This document shows, piece by piece, positions 54,703 through 64,000 of a DNA stretch of 64,000 nt. Each line of letters begins with the position of its first letter. The first letter of the stretch is position 1. The notes beneath the pieces are model-generated. The model was given only the letters and a program-made list of their open reading frames with translations, had not been told where the DNA came from and made no database searches. This DNA is from Pseudomonas alkylphenolica (GTDB taxonomy: Bacteria; Pseudomonadota; Gammaproteobacteria; Pseudomonadales; Pseudomonadaceae). A program made the translations under genes and the position numbers. Location of the stretch: the NCBI RefSeq assembly GCF_000746525.1, contig NZ_CP009048.1, positions 5,469,501 to 5,533,500 of the forward strand. The letters run 5' to 3'.

Positions 54703-56001
54703 TTACAAAGCCTTCTCGAAAATCTTCGAATTACGCTGGTAGTTGTACAGTGAAGCCCGCGCCGCCGGCAGCCGCTCGACCTCACTGGGCACAAAGCCCC
54801 GCTCTCTGAACCAGTGCGCAGTCCGCGTCGTCAGCACAAACAGGGTATTGAGCCCCATTTCCCGCGCCCGCGTTTCGATGCGCTCAAGCAGCTCATCACC
54901 GCGACCGCCATGGCGATACTCGGGATTGACCGCCAGACACGCCAACTCCCCGGCCTCGGAATCGGCAATCGGATACAACGCCGCACAGGCGATGATCATG
55001 CCTTCGCGCTCGACCACGCTGAACTGCTCGATCTCGCGCTCCAGCACCTCACGCGAACGCCGCACCAGAATGCCCTGCTCTTCCAGCGGGCTGATCAGAT
55101 CCAGCAAACCACCGACATCCTCGATCGCCGCCTCACGGACCTTCTCGAACTGCTCCTGGGCCACCAGGGTTCCGCCACCGTCACGGGTGAACAGCTCGGT
55201 CAGCAAGGCGCCGTCTTCGGCATAGCTGACGATATGGCTACGCGCCACGCCGCCACGGCAGGCCTCGGCGGCGGCATCGAGCAACTCGCCCTGATAATCA
55301 CTGCCAAGACGCTGCAGATGCGCAGGCACCTGTTGCGGACGCAGTTCCCGCACCAGCCGCCCTTGCTCGTCGATCAGACCGCGCTCGGCACCGAACAGCA
55401 GCAACTTGTCGGCCTCAAGCTCGATGGCGGCACGGGTCGCGACGTCTTCGCAGGCCAGGTTGAAGATTTCGCCCGTCGGTGAGTACCCCAGCGGCGACAA
55501 CAAGACGATCGAACGCTCATCGAGCAGGCGGTTGATGCCTTTGCGATCGACCCGGCGCACTTCACCGGTGTGGTGATAATCCACGCCTTCAAGCACGCCG
55601 ATAGGACGCGCGGTCACCAGGTTGCCGGAGGCCACGCGCAAGCGCGAACCCTGCATCGGCGACGCGGCCATGTCCATCGACAGGCGCGCTTCGATCGCAA
55701 TACGCAGGTGCCCTACGGCATCGATCACGCACTCCAGGGTGGCCGCATCGGTGATGCGCATGCCGCGATGGTAGTGCGGGGTCAGGCCGCGACTGGCCAG
55801 GCGGGTTTCGATCTGCGGGCGCGAACCATGCACCAGCACCAGGCGTACCCCGAGGCTGTGCAGCAGCACCAGGTCGTGGACGATATTGCCGAAGTTGGGG
55901 TGTTCGACCCCGTCACCGGGCAGCATGACCACGAAGGTGCATTCCCGGTGGGCGTTGATGTAAGGCGAAGCATGACGCAGCCAGTTGACGTAATCGGGCA
56001 T
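54703..56001 (-). CDS. argA: N-acetylglutamate synthase ArgA
   Basis: First step of arginine synthesis: acetyl-CoA plus glutamate to N-acetylglutamate. 432 aa: amino-acid kinase domain 1 to about 285 (LVLVHGSRPQIETRL, SPTGEIFNLACEDVA), which binds arginine for feedback inhibition, and a C-terminal GNAT domain (about 290–432, LAVNPEYRHGGRGDELLERIE). The frame is open 15 codons upstream of the chosen ATG at 56001, where the conserved MPDYVNWLRHASPY begins. It lies 115 bases downstream of argE on the same strand. Confidence 0.96.
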   Translation of the reverse strand: MPDYVNWLRHASPYINAHRECTFVVMLPGDGVEHPNFGNIVHDLVLLHSLGVRLVLVHGSRPQIETRLASRGLTPHYHRGMRITDAATLECVIDAVGHLRIAIEARLSMDMAASPMQGSRLRVASGNLVTARPIGVLEGVDYHHTGEVRRVDRKGINRLLDERSIVLLSPLGYSPTGEIFNLACEDVATRAAIELEADKLLLFGAERGLIDEQGRLVRELRPQQVPAHLQRLGSDYQGELLDAAAEACRGGVARSHIVSYAEDGALLTELFTRDGGGTLVAQEQFEKVREAAIEDVGGLLDLISPLEEQGILVRRSREVLEREIEQFSVVEREGMIIACAALYPIADSEAGELACLAVNPEYRHGGRGDELLERIETRAREMGLNTLFVLTTRTAHWFRERGFVPSEVERLPAARASLYNYQRNSKIFEKAL

Positions 56002-56116
56002 AACCACAGAGCCTGTAGAAAAAGGGACAAGAACGGGAAAGCACACAGCGCTCGAAGGGTTATCGTCGGAACAGGCTTGGCGTCACGCGCAATCTCCTTT
56101 GGGAAAACGGCTGAAC

Positions 56117-57274
56117 TCAGCGGGCAATTACCGGGCTCAGGCAATAATGTTCGATCAATTCACGCAATAGACGCACGGTAGGCTGCAAGCGTGACATTTC
56201 AAGGTATTCGCCCGGTTGATGGGCGCACGCGATATCGCCCGGGCCCAGTACCAAGGTTTCGCAGCCCAGGCGCTGAAGATAAGGCGCTTCGGTGCCAAAG
56301 GCTACCGCTTCGGCGCGATGTCCGGTAAGACGTTCGGCCAGGCGCACCAGTTCCGTATCGGCGGCCTGCTCGAACGGCGGCACTTCGGGGAACAACGGGG
56401 CATAGTCGATTTTCACCTGGTGCTGCTCGGCCAACGGCGCCAGTTTCTGCCGGATGGCCGCACGCAGCGCCTCTGGGTCCATGCCCGGCAACGGCCGCAG
56501 ATCGAACTCCAGGGCGCACTGGCCGCAGATCCGGTTGGGGTTGTCACCGCCATGGATGCAGCCGAAGTTCAGGGTCGGATGCGGCACACTGAACTGGGCG
56601 TTGTTGAATTCTTTCTGCCATTGCCGGCGCAAGCCCATCAGTTCAGCCATCACCTGATGCATCGCCTCCAGCGCACTACGGCCCAGGCTCGGATCCGACG
56701 AATGGCCGCTGCGGCCAAGGATGTCGATGCGCTCCATCATCACCCCCTTGTGCAGGCGGATCGGCTTCAGTCCGGTCGGCTCGCCGATTACTGCCGCGCG
56801 GCCCAGCGGGCGACCGGCTTCGGCCAGGGCGCGAGCGCCGGACATGGAGCTTTCTTCGTCGCAGGTGGCGAGAATCAGTAGCGGCTGCTTGAAATCATGG
56901 GCCAGCAATGGCTGCACCGCCTCGATGATCAAGGCGAAGAAGCCTTTCATGTCGCAACTGCCAAGACCGACCCAGCGACCGTCGACTTCGGTCAGCTTCA
57001 GCGGATCGGTCTGCCACAGCCCGGGATCATAGGGCACAGTATCGCTATGCCCGGCCAGCACCAGCCCGCCCGGGCCACTGCCGTAACTGGCGAGCAGATT
57101 GAACTTGCCCGGTGTCACCTGCTGGATATCGCAGGCAAACCCCAGATCACCCAGCCAGCCCGCCAGCAAGTCGATTACGGCACGGTTGGACTGGTCCAGC
57201 GCAGGTTGGGTACAGCTGACCGAAGGCGCGGCAATCAACGCGGCGAACTGGTCTTTGAGCGATGGCAGTGGCAT
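56117..57274 (-). CDS. argE: Acetylornithine deacetylase ArgE
   Basis: 385-aa M20 zinc amidohydrolase that releases ornithine from N-acetylornithine. Metal ligands and acids: His76 and Asp78 (LAGHSDT), Asp109 (SCDMKG), and the catalytic Glu140–Glu141 (CDEESSM). AAGGAG before the ATG at 57274 decides the start; the frame is open 15 codons upstream. Many pseudomonads also use the ArgJ recycling route, so ArgE may be partly redundant. Divergent from the CYTH gene. Confidence 0.93.
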   Translation of the reverse strand: MPLPSLKDQFAALIAAPSVSCTQPALDQSNRAVIDLLAGWLGDLGFACDIQQVTPGKFNLLASYGSGPGGLVLAGHSDTVPYDPGLWQTDPLKLTEVDGRWVGLGSCDMKGFFALIIEAVQPLLAHDFKQPLLILATCDEESSMSGARALAEAGRPLGRAAVIGEPTGLKPIRLHKGVMMERIDILGRSGHSSDPSLGRSALEAMHQVMAELMGLRRQWQKEFNNAQFSVPHPTLNFGCIHGGDNPNRICGQCALEFDLRPLPGMDPEALRAAIRQKLAPLAEQHQVKIDYAPLFPEVPPFEQAADTELVRLAERLTGHRAEAVAFGTEAPYLQRLGCETLVLGPGDIACAHQPGEYLEMSRLQPTVRLLRELIEHYCLSPVIAR

Positions 57275-57401
57275 GCGCTTTCTCCTTGAGGCGAATCCCA
57301 TCATAGGGCCTTCGGGCACCTGGAATAAACCGTCAGCGGCCGAGTCCTGTACACTGCACGGCCAAGACGCTCCCTGTCATCCGAGCCTGGATTACTCAGC
57401 A

Positions 57402-58793
57402 ATGCACAAAGAAACCGAAATCAAACTGCGGGTCAGCCGCGAGACCCTCGCCGCCCTGCGCGAACACCCATTGCTGAAGAAGCGTAACAAGTCTGGCTGG
57501 CAGCAGCGCGAGCTGCTGAATCAGTACTTCGACACCCCTGAGCGTGACCTGGCCGCCGCCAAGGTAGCGCTGCGCCTGCGCCGCGACGGCGACGTGGTCA
57601 TCCAGACCCTCAAGACCCGCGGCCAGAGCGTCGCCGGTCTGTCGCAGCGCAATGAACACGAGTGGCAACTGCCCAAGGCCAAGCTGGACCTGAAGAAGCT
57701 CGACGACGAATGCTGGCCGGCAGAACTCGCCGAGGTCGACAAAAAGTCTATCAAAGCGCTGTTCACCACCGATTTCACCCGTGAATACGCGGAAATCGCC
57801 TGGGGCCGTGGTAAAGCCAAGGTGGTTATCGAAGCCGCTTTGGACCTGGGTACCGTGGTTGCGGGCAAGCAGAAAGAAGAAATCTGCGAGCTGGAACTGG
57901 AGCTGCGTGAAGGCGAGCCAGAAGCGCTGCTGGAATTGGCTGCCGAGCTGTCCGCCGCCCTGCCGCTGTTCCCGTGCGACATCAGCAAGGCTGAACGCGG
58001 ATATCGCCTGCTCGACCCGACCAGCTACGCGCTGAGCCTGCCGGCTGCCGAACTGAGTGCCGAAATGTCCCTCGACGACGCCTTCGCCGCCCTCGCCTGG
58101 CAACTGCTTGGTGCCAGCCAGCGCCTGGCCGAACAGTACCGTTTCAATGGCCACTGGCGCCTGCTGCAGGACTGGGTGCAGGCCCTGGCCGAACTGCGCG
58201 CCCTGGCCAGCAGCCTGGGTCAGGCCGCGCCGCGTACGACCACTGCGGCTTTGCGCAGCAGCCTCGATGCCCTGCTGGAAGACTGGCGCCCACTGGTACT
58301 GGCCGGCAACGACGACGAAGACGTGCGCCGTGCGGCCCCTGAGCAGTTCGCCGAAGAACTGCTGGACACCCGCTGGGGTCAGTTCTCCCTGGAAACCTCG
58401 CGCTGGCTGCTGGCCCGCGGCTGGACCGTCGAGCGTAACAAGCGCGGCGACCGTCAGGGTGCCGCCCAACTGGCCAACTGGCTCAACGTGCTGCTGGCCG
58501 ACGAGGCCAAGGCCCTGAACCTGCCGCTGTACCATCGTCAGCCGGAAGACCTGGCCGAACAGCTGCCGCGTATCGAGCGCCTGCTGGCCTGGCTGCACCA
58601 TGCCCGTCAGGTGCTGGAGAGCCCGGACCTGGACCGCCTGTTCGGTGAACTGAACAAGCTGCACGAGCTGGCCAACCAGTCGATCAGCGACGAAGTGGAA
58701 ACCGACGTTCGCAGCGAAGTTCTGCAAGCCCGTGCCGATCAGGCCATGGCCGTGTTCCAGAGCCGCGGCTGGAAGCACCTGCTGCGCAAGTAA
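57402..58793 (+). CDS. CYTH–CHAD domain protein, probable inorganic triphosphatase
   Basis: 463 aa, YgiF-like. The N-terminal CYTH domain (about 1–200) opens with ETEIK, the ExExK triphosphate-binding motif at residues 4–8, and has the expected alternating Lys/Arg and Glu strands (ALRLRRDGD, ICELELELREGE). The C-terminal half is a helical CHAD-like domain thought to bind polyphosphate. Triphosphate hydrolysis is inferred from the family. The ATG at 57402 starts the conserved protein; an upstream extension of about 100 codons is antisense to argE. It ends 3 bases from the convergent Lrp gene. Confidence 0.9.
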   Translation: MHKETEIKLRVSRETLAALREHPLLKKRNKSGWQQRELLNQYFDTPERDLAAAKVALRLRRDGDVVIQTLKTRGQSVAGLSQRNEHEWQLPKAKLDLKKLDDECWPAELAEVDKKSIKALFTTDFTREYAEIAWGRGKAKVVIEAALDLGTVVAGKQKEEICELELELREGEPEALLELAAELSAALPLFPCDISKAERGYRLLDPTSYALSLPAAELSAEMSLDDAFAALAWQLLGASQRLAEQYRFNGHWRLLQDWVQALAELRALASSLGQAAPRTTTAALRSSLDALLEDWRPLVLAGNDDEDVRRAAPEQFAEELLDTRWGQFSLETSRWLLARGWTVERNKRGDRQGAAQLANWLNVLLADEAKALNLPLYHRQPEDLAEQLPRIERLLAWLHHARQVLESPDLDRLFGELNKLHELANQSISDEVETDVRSEVLQARADQAMAVFQSRGWKHLLRK

Positions 58794-58796
58794 GCC

Positions 58797-59267
58797 TTAG
58801 CGCAGCACCGGTAGACTGGTCGTGGACTTGATTTCGGACAAGGCCACGATCGAGTTGACCTCCTGGATCCCCGGCACCATCGACAGCTTCTCGAAGAAAA
58901 ACCGTTCGTAGGCTTCGATGTCCGGGGTGACAATGCGCAGCAGAAAATCCACTGCGCCCATCAGCACATAGCATTCCAGCACTTCCGGGAAACCGCGAAT
59001 CGCCTCGGTGAACTCGGTGAAGTTGGAGCGTCCGTGGGCGTTGAGTTTGACCTCGGCGAAAATCTGCGTGTTGAGGCCAATCTTCTTGCGATCGAGCAAG
59101 GTCACCTGGCCGCGAATCACCCCCTCCTCTTTCAAGCGCTGAATCCGTCGCCAGCAGGGCGACTGGGAAAGACCGACGCGCTCGGCAATCTGCGCGCTGG
59201 ACAGCGAAGCATCCTCCTGTAGCAAGGCCAGAATGCGGCGATCGTAAGCGTCCAGCTCGCTTTGCAT
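58797..59267 (-). CDS. Lrp/AsnC-family transcriptional regulator
   Basis: 156 aa. The N-terminal helix-turn-helix is at about 8–58 (DRRILALLQEDASLSSAQIAERVGLSQSPCWRRIQRL) and the C-terminal RAM/ACT ligand domain at about 70–150 (VLECYVLMGAVDFLLRIVTPDIEAYERF). Amino-acid-responsive regulators of this size usually control a neighbouring or divergent gene; here the divergent gene encodes a small ACT-like protein. The effector is unknown. Confidence 0.93.
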   Translation of the reverse strand: MQSELDAYDRRILALLQEDASLSSAQIAERVGLSQSPCWRRIQRLKEEGVIRGQVTLLDRKKIGLNTQIFAEVKLNAHGRSNFTEFTEAIRGFPEVLECYVLMGAVDFLLRIVTPDIEAYERFFFEKLSMVPGIQEVNSIVALSEIKSTTSLPVLR

Positions 59268-59392
59268 AATTTCTCTCCAATTGTGCGCTTGTGCGAATTG
59301 AACAAGTCTTCAACTCGCCATATTCACCGATCATAGAGAAAAAATACCGGCTTGCGCATGTGAAAATTTCTCGCATTGAACCGGAGAATCCC

Positions 59393-59713
59393 ATGAGCGC
59401 ACTTGAACGCTTCGACAGCCCGCTAACCCCACTGCGTGACGACGTCTGGGCCGTCGGCAACACACACAGCTGCGTGCACTATCAGCTGCAGGTCGAAGCC
59501 GAGCCGGACAGCCTGTGTCGTGTTTTGAATCTGTTCGCCCTGCAGTTCCTCACGCCGCATAAAGTGCTGATGAAACAAGAGGACGATCTGCTGGAAATCG
59601 AGATCGAGATTGCCGGTTTGAGCTGGCACCGGGCCGAACTCATTGCACAAAAAATGCGCAACCTGATCTGCGTCGATGACGTTCGCCTGCGGCCTGCCCA
59701 GCGTCCGGGCTGA
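59393..59713 (+). CDS. Small ACT-like protein of unknown function
   Basis: 106 aa, soluble. The region YQLQVEAEPDSLCRVLNLFA...KVLMKQEDDLLEIEIEI...AELIAQKMRNLICVDDVRL has the beta-alpha-beta-beta-alpha-beta pattern of an ACT domain, as in acetolactate synthase small subunits, but no enzyme partner is nearby. GGAG 7 bases before the ATG at 59393 fixes the start. It is divergent from an Lrp-type gene whose sensor domain has the same fold, suggesting a linked amino-acid-sensing role. That role is inference. Confidence 0.75.
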   Translation: MSALERFDSPLTPLRDDVWAVGNTHSCVHYQLQVEAEPDSLCRVLNLFALQFLTPHKVLMKQEDDLLEIEIEIAGLSWHRAELIAQKMRNLICVDDVRLRPAQRPG

Positions 59714-59812
59714 GTGTGGAAATGCCTGGAAACGCAGATCGTCCTTGCTATTGCCCAGAGTCAACTACGCTTGTGATTGCCACCCCTTCAGGCAGCAAGG
59801 CAAGGACGCCAC

Positions 59813-61522
59813 ATGACTGTCAGCGACGAGGATCGCAGGCTGAGCCTGGACGGCCTCCTGACCGACCTGCTCGACGCTCGACTCATCAATCCGGACGCCG
59901 CTCAGCTACTGCGAACCCAGCACCTGGCCAGCGACGTCCACCCCCTCGAACACATCGCCCGCCAGGCTCTGCCTGACCCACGCCAACCCGGCCAGCGCCT
60001 GAATCTGGAAACCCTGTGCCAGTGGCTGGCCAAGCAGGCCGGATTGCCCTATCTGTACATCGACCCGCTGCAGCTCGACCTCAACGCAACCACCGGCCTG
60101 ATGTCCGCGGCCTTTGCCCGGCGTCACGGCATTCTGGCGATTGCTGTGGATAACCTTGGCGTTACCGTGGCCAGTGCCGAGCCCTATGTCAGGTCCTGGG
60201 AAGCCGATCTGGCCCAGGTGCTGCGGCGCCCGATCAAACACGTGCTGGCCAGCCCGGTGCAGATCCGCCAGTTCAGCCAGGCGTTCTTCCACCTCGCCCG
60301 CTCGGTCAACGGCGCCAGCCGCCAGCCAGTCCCCGCGCCTGCACCGGCCAATCTTGAACAATTGCTCGAACTGGGTACAAACGGCCAGCAACATGAAGGG
60401 GATGATGCCCATATCGTCACCATCGTCGACTGGCTGCTGCAGTACGCCTTCGATCAACGCGCCAGCGATATTCATCTGGAGCCACGACGCGACCAGGGCC
60501 ATTTGCGCTTTCGCATCGACGGTTTGCTGCACCCGGTCTATCAGTTCCCCGCCGAGGTCACCCTGGCGATCATCAGCCGCCTGAAAACCCTCGGGCGCAT
60601 GAACGTCGCTGAAAAGCGCCGCCCCCAGGATGGCCGGATCAAGACCCGCCTGGCGGCTGGCAACGAAGTCGAGCTGCGCCTGTCGACGCTGCCCACCACC
60701 TTCGGCGAAAAGCTGGTGTTGCGCATCTTCGACCCCGCCCTGCTGCAGCAGGACTTGCGCCAGTTAGGGCTGGAGGATGACGACCTGCTGCGCTGGCAAG
60801 CGCTGATCGGGCAACGCCACGGCCTGATCCTGGTCACAGGTCCGACCGGGTCGGGCAAGACCAGCACCCTGTACGCGACCCTCAAGTACCTGGCCACACC
60901 TCAGGTCAACCTGTGTACCGTCGAAGACCCGATCGAAATGGTCGAACCCGGGTTCAACCAGCTGCAGGTCCATCCGGCCATAGACCTGGGCTTTGCCGAA
61001 GGCGCCCGCGCCCTGCTGCGCCAGGACCCGGACATCATCATGATCGGTGAGATCCGCGACCTGGAGACTGCCCAGGTGGCCTTCCAGGCCGCGCTGACCG
61101 GCCACCTGGTGCTATCCACCCTGCACACCAACGACGCCTGCAGCGCCATTAACCGCCTGCTTGAGCTAGGTGTTGCGCCGCACTTGATCAAGGCCGGATT
61201 GATCGGGGTCATGGCCCAGCGCCTGGTACGTACGCTGTGCCGGGCCTGTAAAGCGCCAGCGCCCGCAGGTGAAGCCGGCTATCAAGCCAGAGGCTGCAAT
61301 GAGTGCCGGCAGACGGGCTATCACGGGCGCACCGGTATCCACGAACTGCTGTACCTGAGCGAAACGCTGATCAGCCAGATCCGTAGCGATACCGACCTGG
61401 CAATCCTGCGTCGTCAAGCCCGCGACGAAGGCCTGAAAAGCCTGCAACAGCGCGGCGCGCAGAAGGTAGTGAATGGCCTGACCACGGCGGCGGAAGTACT
61501 GCGTGTCGCCCCAGGGAACTAG
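59813..61522 (+). CDS. Orphan GspE/PilB-type secretion ATPase
   Basis: 569-aa type II/IV secretion ATPase. An N-terminal MshEN/GspE-N-like domain occupies about 1–180, then the arginine-finger linker region (DIHLEPRRDQGHLRFRIDG), Walker A GPTGSGKT (343–350), Asp box and Walker B (RQDPDIIMIGEIRD), His box, and a tetracysteine zinc motif CxxC...CxxC (Cys476, 479, 495, 498). All catalytic motifs are intact. No pilin, secretin or platform gene lies next to it, so the machine it powers is not identified. AAGGACG lies before the ATG. Confidence 0.88.
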   Translation: MTVSDEDRRLSLDGLLTDLLDARLINPDAAQLLRTQHLASDVHPLEHIARQALPDPRQPGQRLNLETLCQWLAKQAGLPYLYIDPLQLDLNATTGLMSAAFARRHGILAIAVDNLGVTVASAEPYVRSWEADLAQVLRRPIKHVLASPVQIRQFSQAFFHLARSVNGASRQPVPAPAPANLEQLLELGTNGQQHEGDDAHIVTIVDWLLQYAFDQRASDIHLEPRRDQGHLRFRIDGLLHPVYQFPAEVTLAIISRLKTLGRMNVAEKRRPQDGRIKTRLAAGNEVELRLSTLPTTFGEKLVLRIFDPALLQQDLRQLGLEDDDLLRWQALIGQRHGLILVTGPTGSGKTSTLYATLKYLATPQVNLCTVEDPIEMVEPGFNQLQVHPAIDLGFAEGARALLRQDPDIIMIGEIRDLETAQVAFQAALTGHLVLSTLHTNDACSAINRLLELGVAPHLIKAGLIGVMAQRLVRTLCRACKAPAPAGEAGYQARGCNECRQTGYHGRTGIHELLYLSETLISQIRSDTDLAILRRQARDEGLKSLQQRGAQKVVNGLTTAAEVLRVAPGN

Positions 61523-61576
61523 ATGCGGGGGAACCGATCCAAGCTGCCAGTTAACCTCAGTTGGAGTCACCCGTAG

Positions 61577-61891
61577 ATGCGTCTCAAATTTGCAGTCGCG
61601 ACCCTTGCCCTGCTCTCCCTGCCAGTCGGTTCAGCCATGGCCGATACGTTCTGGCGCAATGTCATTTCCTCCGGCGCGACCACCGCGTCTTCCTACCTGA
61701 CGTCCAAGGATCACAAACTGGTGGTTGCAGCTCAGGATGATGCGGGCAGCTTCGTTGCCAGCGAAGGCGCAATTCGTGGTCCGTACCTGGAATCGGCCAT
61801 GCAGAAAGTCCGGGCTGACAATCCTGGGCTTGAGGTCAGCGATATGGACCTGGCGCAGGCGATCCTGGCCAAGAATGCGGTAGCGCAGTAA
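61577..61891 (+). CDS. DUF2388 exported protein
   Basis: 104 aa with signal peptide 1–22 (ALLSLPVGSAMA). The mature domain (FWRNVISSGATTASSYLTSKDHKLVVAAQDDAGSF...) matches the DUF2388 family found in several copies in Pseudomonas, function unknown. AGTTGGAGT lies ahead of the ATG. It follows the ATPase gene by 54 bases on the same strand; whether they are functionally linked is unclear. REP pair 9 follows the stop. Confidence 0.86.
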   Translation: MRLKFAVATLALLSLPVGSAMADTFWRNVISSGATTASSYLTSKDHKLVVAAQDDAGSFVASEGAIRGPYLESAMQKVRADNPGLEVSDMDLAQAILAKNAVAQ

Positions 61892-61894
61892 TTC

Positions 61895-61953
61895 ATCGCG
61901 GGGCAAGCCCGCTCCCACCGGCCTTGCCTGTGGGAGCGGGCTTGCCCCGCGAT
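61895..61953. repeat. REP pair 9
   Basis: Canonical inverted REP pair between the convergent DUF2388 gene and gcvP. Its last base is shared with the gcvP stop codon (tca at 61953–61955 on +), so the repeat abuts the coding end directly. Confidence 0.95.
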
Positions 61954-64000
61954 CAGGTCCGGTAATCCTCCACCGGCACACAGGCACAGAACAGATTCCG
62001 GTCACCAAACACGTTGTCCACCCGATTAACCGCCGGCCAGTACTTGTGCAGGCGTACATGCTCACTGGGCGCAATGCCCTGGGCAATGCTGTAAGGCCGC
62101 TCCCACACCCCTAGTACATCCGCCAAGGTATGCGGCGCATGCTTGAGCGGGTTGTCTTCCGCCGGCCAGTTGCCGTCCTGCACCTCACGGATTTCCGCGC
62201 GAATGCTCAGCATCGCCTCGATAAAGCGATCCAGTTCGGCCTTCGGCTCACTCTCGGTCGGCTCGACCATCAGGGTACCCGGCACCGGGAACGACATGGT
62301 CGGGGCATGAAAGCCGTAATCCATCAGACGCTTGGCCACATCCTCCTCACTGATCCCGGTCAAGGCTTTCAACGGCCGCAGGTCGAGGATGCATTCATGC
62401 GCCACGCGCCCGTTGCGCCCCCGGTACAGCACCGGGAATGCGCCACCCAGCCGTTCGGCCAGGTAGTTGGCCGAGAGGATCGCCACCTCGCTGGCGTCGG
62501 CCAGTTGCGGGCCCATCATGGCGATGTACATCCAGCTGATCGGCAGAATGCTTGCGCTGCCCCAGGGCGCGGCACTCACCGCCGTGTTCTGCGGGTCCGG
62601 CCCGGGGATGGGGATCACCGGGTGGCTGGCAACGAACGGCGCCAGATGGGCGCGCACGCCAATCGGGCCCATGCCCGGGCCGCCACCGCCGTGGGGAATG
62701 CAGAAGGTCTTGTGCAGGTTCATGTGCGAGACATCGGCACCGATATCGGCTGGTCGGGTCAGGCCGACCTGGGCATTGAGGTTGGCGCCGTCCATGTACA
62801 CCTGGCCACCCTGGTTGTGGATAACCTCGCAGATTTCGCTGATGCCTTCTTCGTACACACCATGGGTCGACGGATAGGTCGCCATCAGGCACGACAGGCG
62901 CTCACCTGCCGCCTGCGCCTTGGCCTTGAGGTCGGCCAGATCGACGTTACCGGCCTCGTCACACTCGACGATTACCACCTGCATCCCCGCCATCTGCGCC
63001 GACGCCGGGTTGGTGCCGTGGGCTGACGAGGGAATCAGGCAGATGTCGCGCTGAGGCTGATGGCGACTACGGTGATACTTGGCAATGGCCATCAGCCCGG
63101 CGTACTCGCCCTGGGCGCCGGAGTTGGGCTGCATGCAGATGGCGTCGAAGCCGGTGATCGCACACAGCCAGGCTTCCAGCTCATCGATCATCGCCTTGTA
63201 ACCCTGCACCTGCGCCGCCGGGGCAAACGGATGCAACAAGGCGAAGCCTGGCCAGGTAATCGGGATCATCTCGCTGCTGGCATTGAGTTTCATGGTGCAG
63301 GATCCCAGCGGGATCATCGACTGGTTCAGCGCCAGGTCCTTGTTCTCCAGCTGCTTGAGGTAACGCAGCATCTCGGTTTCGCTGTGGTGCAGGTTGAACA
63401 CCGGATGCGTAAGGAAGGTCGAGTGCCGCACCAGGGCCGCCGGAATACCTTCCGGCAAGGCCAGGGCATCGAGGCTGGCGATATCCAGGCCGTGGTCGAC
63501 GCCGAGGAAGATATCGAACAGACGCAGTACCGTGGATTCGTCACAGGTCTCGTCGAGACTCACGCCCAACTGACCGCGACCAAGAATGCGCAGGTTGATC
63601 TGCGCCGCTTCGGCGCTTTCGATGATCGCCGTCTGACTGCCGCCGACCTCCAGGGTCAAGGTGTCGAAGAAGTGCTCGTTGAGGCGCTTGATGCCCTTGC
63701 TCTCCAGCCCCGCAGCAAGCACAAAAGTCAGCGCGTGCACGCGCTGGGCGATGCGCTGCAGGCCTTCCGGACCGTGGTACACCGCGTAAAAAGCAGCGAT
63801 GTTGGCCAGCAGCACCTGCGCCGTGCAGATGTTGGAGTTGGCCTTCTCGCGGCGGATATGCTGCTCGCGGGTCTGCAGGGCCATGCGCAACGCGACGTTG
63901 CCGCGGGCATCCTTGGACACACCGATGATGCGCCCGGGCATGGCCCGCTTGAAAGCGTCACGACAGGCAAAGTAGGCGGCATGCGGACCGCCATAGCCCA
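61953..64000 (-). CDS. gcvP: Glycine dehydrogenase (decarboxylating) GcvP, 3' part
   Basis: P-protein of the glycine cleavage system; PLP-dependent decarboxylation of glycine. About 682 C-terminal residues are present, out of an expected 950 or so; the reading frame is open through base 64000 with [20 protein letters not shown] before the first internal ATG, so the start is outside the window. The C-terminal half contains the PLP-lysine region [22 protein letters not shown]. The fused P1/P2 halves mark the proteobacterial single-chain form. REP pair 9 touches its stop. Confidence 0.97.
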   Translation of the reverse strand, partial: GYGGPHAAYFACRDAFKRAMPGRIIGVSKDARGNVALRMALQTREQHIRREKANSNICTAQVLLANIAAFYAVYHGPEGLQRIAQRVHALTFVLAAGLESKGIKRLNEHFFDTLTLEVGGSQTAIIESAEAAQINLRILGRGQLGVSLDETCDESTVLRLFDIFLGVDHGLDIASLDALALPEGIPAALVRHSTFLTHPVFNLHHSETEMLRYLKQLENKDLALNQSMIPLGSCTMKLNASSEMIPITWPGFALLHPFAPAAQVQGYKAMIDELEAWLCAITGFDAICMQPNSGAQGEYAGLMAIAKYHRSRHQPQRDICLIPSSAHGTNPASAQMAGMQVVIVECDEAGNVDLADLKAKAQAAGERLSCLMATYPSTHGVYEEGISEICEVIHNQGGQVYMDGANLNAQVGLTRPADIGADVSHMNLHKTFCIPHGGGGPGMGPIGVRAHLAPFVASHPVIPIPGPDPQNTAVSAAPWGSASILPISWMYIAMMGPQLADASEVAILSANYLAERLGGAFPVLYRGRNGRVAHECILDLRPLKALTGISEEDVAKRLMDYGFHAPTMSFPVPGTLMVEPTESEPKAELDRFIEAMLSIRAEIREVQDGNWPAEDNPLKHAPHTLADVLGVWERPYSIAQGIAPSEHVRLHKYWPAVNRVDNVFGDRNLFCACVPVEDYRT

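Overview
The window is a stretch of conserved Pseudomonas chromosome, and gene order and protein sequences point to the P. putida group. The supporting signs are a GC-rich composition (estimated by eye), the metXW–rdgB–hemW, ftsYEX–rpoH, spu polyamine, argA/argE and gcvP neighbourhoods, and nine copies of a paired REP element of the form atcgcggggcaagcccgctc...gagcgggcttgccccgcgat. I see no tRNA or rRNA gene, transposase, prophage, CRISPR array or defence island. This is almost entirely core genome.

Layout. 1–4.5 kb: methionine biosynthesis (metX, metW), a DUF4426 protein, rdgB, hemW and a small membrane protein, all on +. 4.6–6.8 kb: thiS–thiG–trmB and a DUF423 protein on −. 6.9–8.2 kb: mtgA (+), a strong bidirectional terminator, and a DUF1993 protein (−). 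8.4–12.6 kb: ftsY–ftsE–ftsX followed by rpoH (−). 12.8–20.2 kb: two catalytic/non-catalytic pairs of M16 peptidases flanking rsmD, then a YheT-type hydrolase (+). 20.2–25.6 kb: a sulfurtransferase and a TetR regulator (−), divergent from an aldehyde dehydrogenase, a Tat lipoprotein and a GMC oxidoreductase (+). 25.7–32.4 kb: coaD, ferredoxin and ggt (+), mutM and an HDOD protein (−), rlmI (+) and a short MgtE (−). 32.9–34.7 kb: ilvD. 34.8–38.9 kb: an iron-starvation sigma/FecR/TonB-receptor signalling cassette (−). 38.9–44.1 kb: a TriABC-like RND pump with two adaptor proteins (−). 44.4–54.6 kb: polyamine uptake and catabolism (spuB-C-D-E-F-G-H on −, with a divergent second glutamine-synthetase-like gene on +). 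54.7–57.3 kb: argA and argE. 57.4–61.9 kb: a CYTH–CHAD protein, an Lrp regulator, an ACT-like small protein, an orphan GspE-like ATPase and a DUF2388 protein. 61.95–64 kb: the 3' part of gcvP, which runs off the window.

Many genes are coupled by 4-base ATGA/GTGA overlaps (rdgB/hemW, ftsY/E/X, triA/B/C, spuF/G/H, sigma/FecR). Six of the eight REP pairs whose flanking genes are both visible lie between convergent genes, two lie between co-directional genes, and none between divergent genes.

The least-explained signals are non-coding. A run of four hairpins in front of mgtE ends by burying its Shine–Dalgarno sequence. Pairs of stem-loops sit on both sides of spuD inside the polyamine operon. 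A TetR operator candidate lies at the aldehyde dehydrogenase promoter, and an AlgU-type promoter in front of rpoH. At gene level the M16 pair duplication, the aldehyde dehydrogenase/Tat lipoprotein/GMC cassette and the orphan secretion-type ATPase deserve a second look. I found no clearly new multi-gene system.
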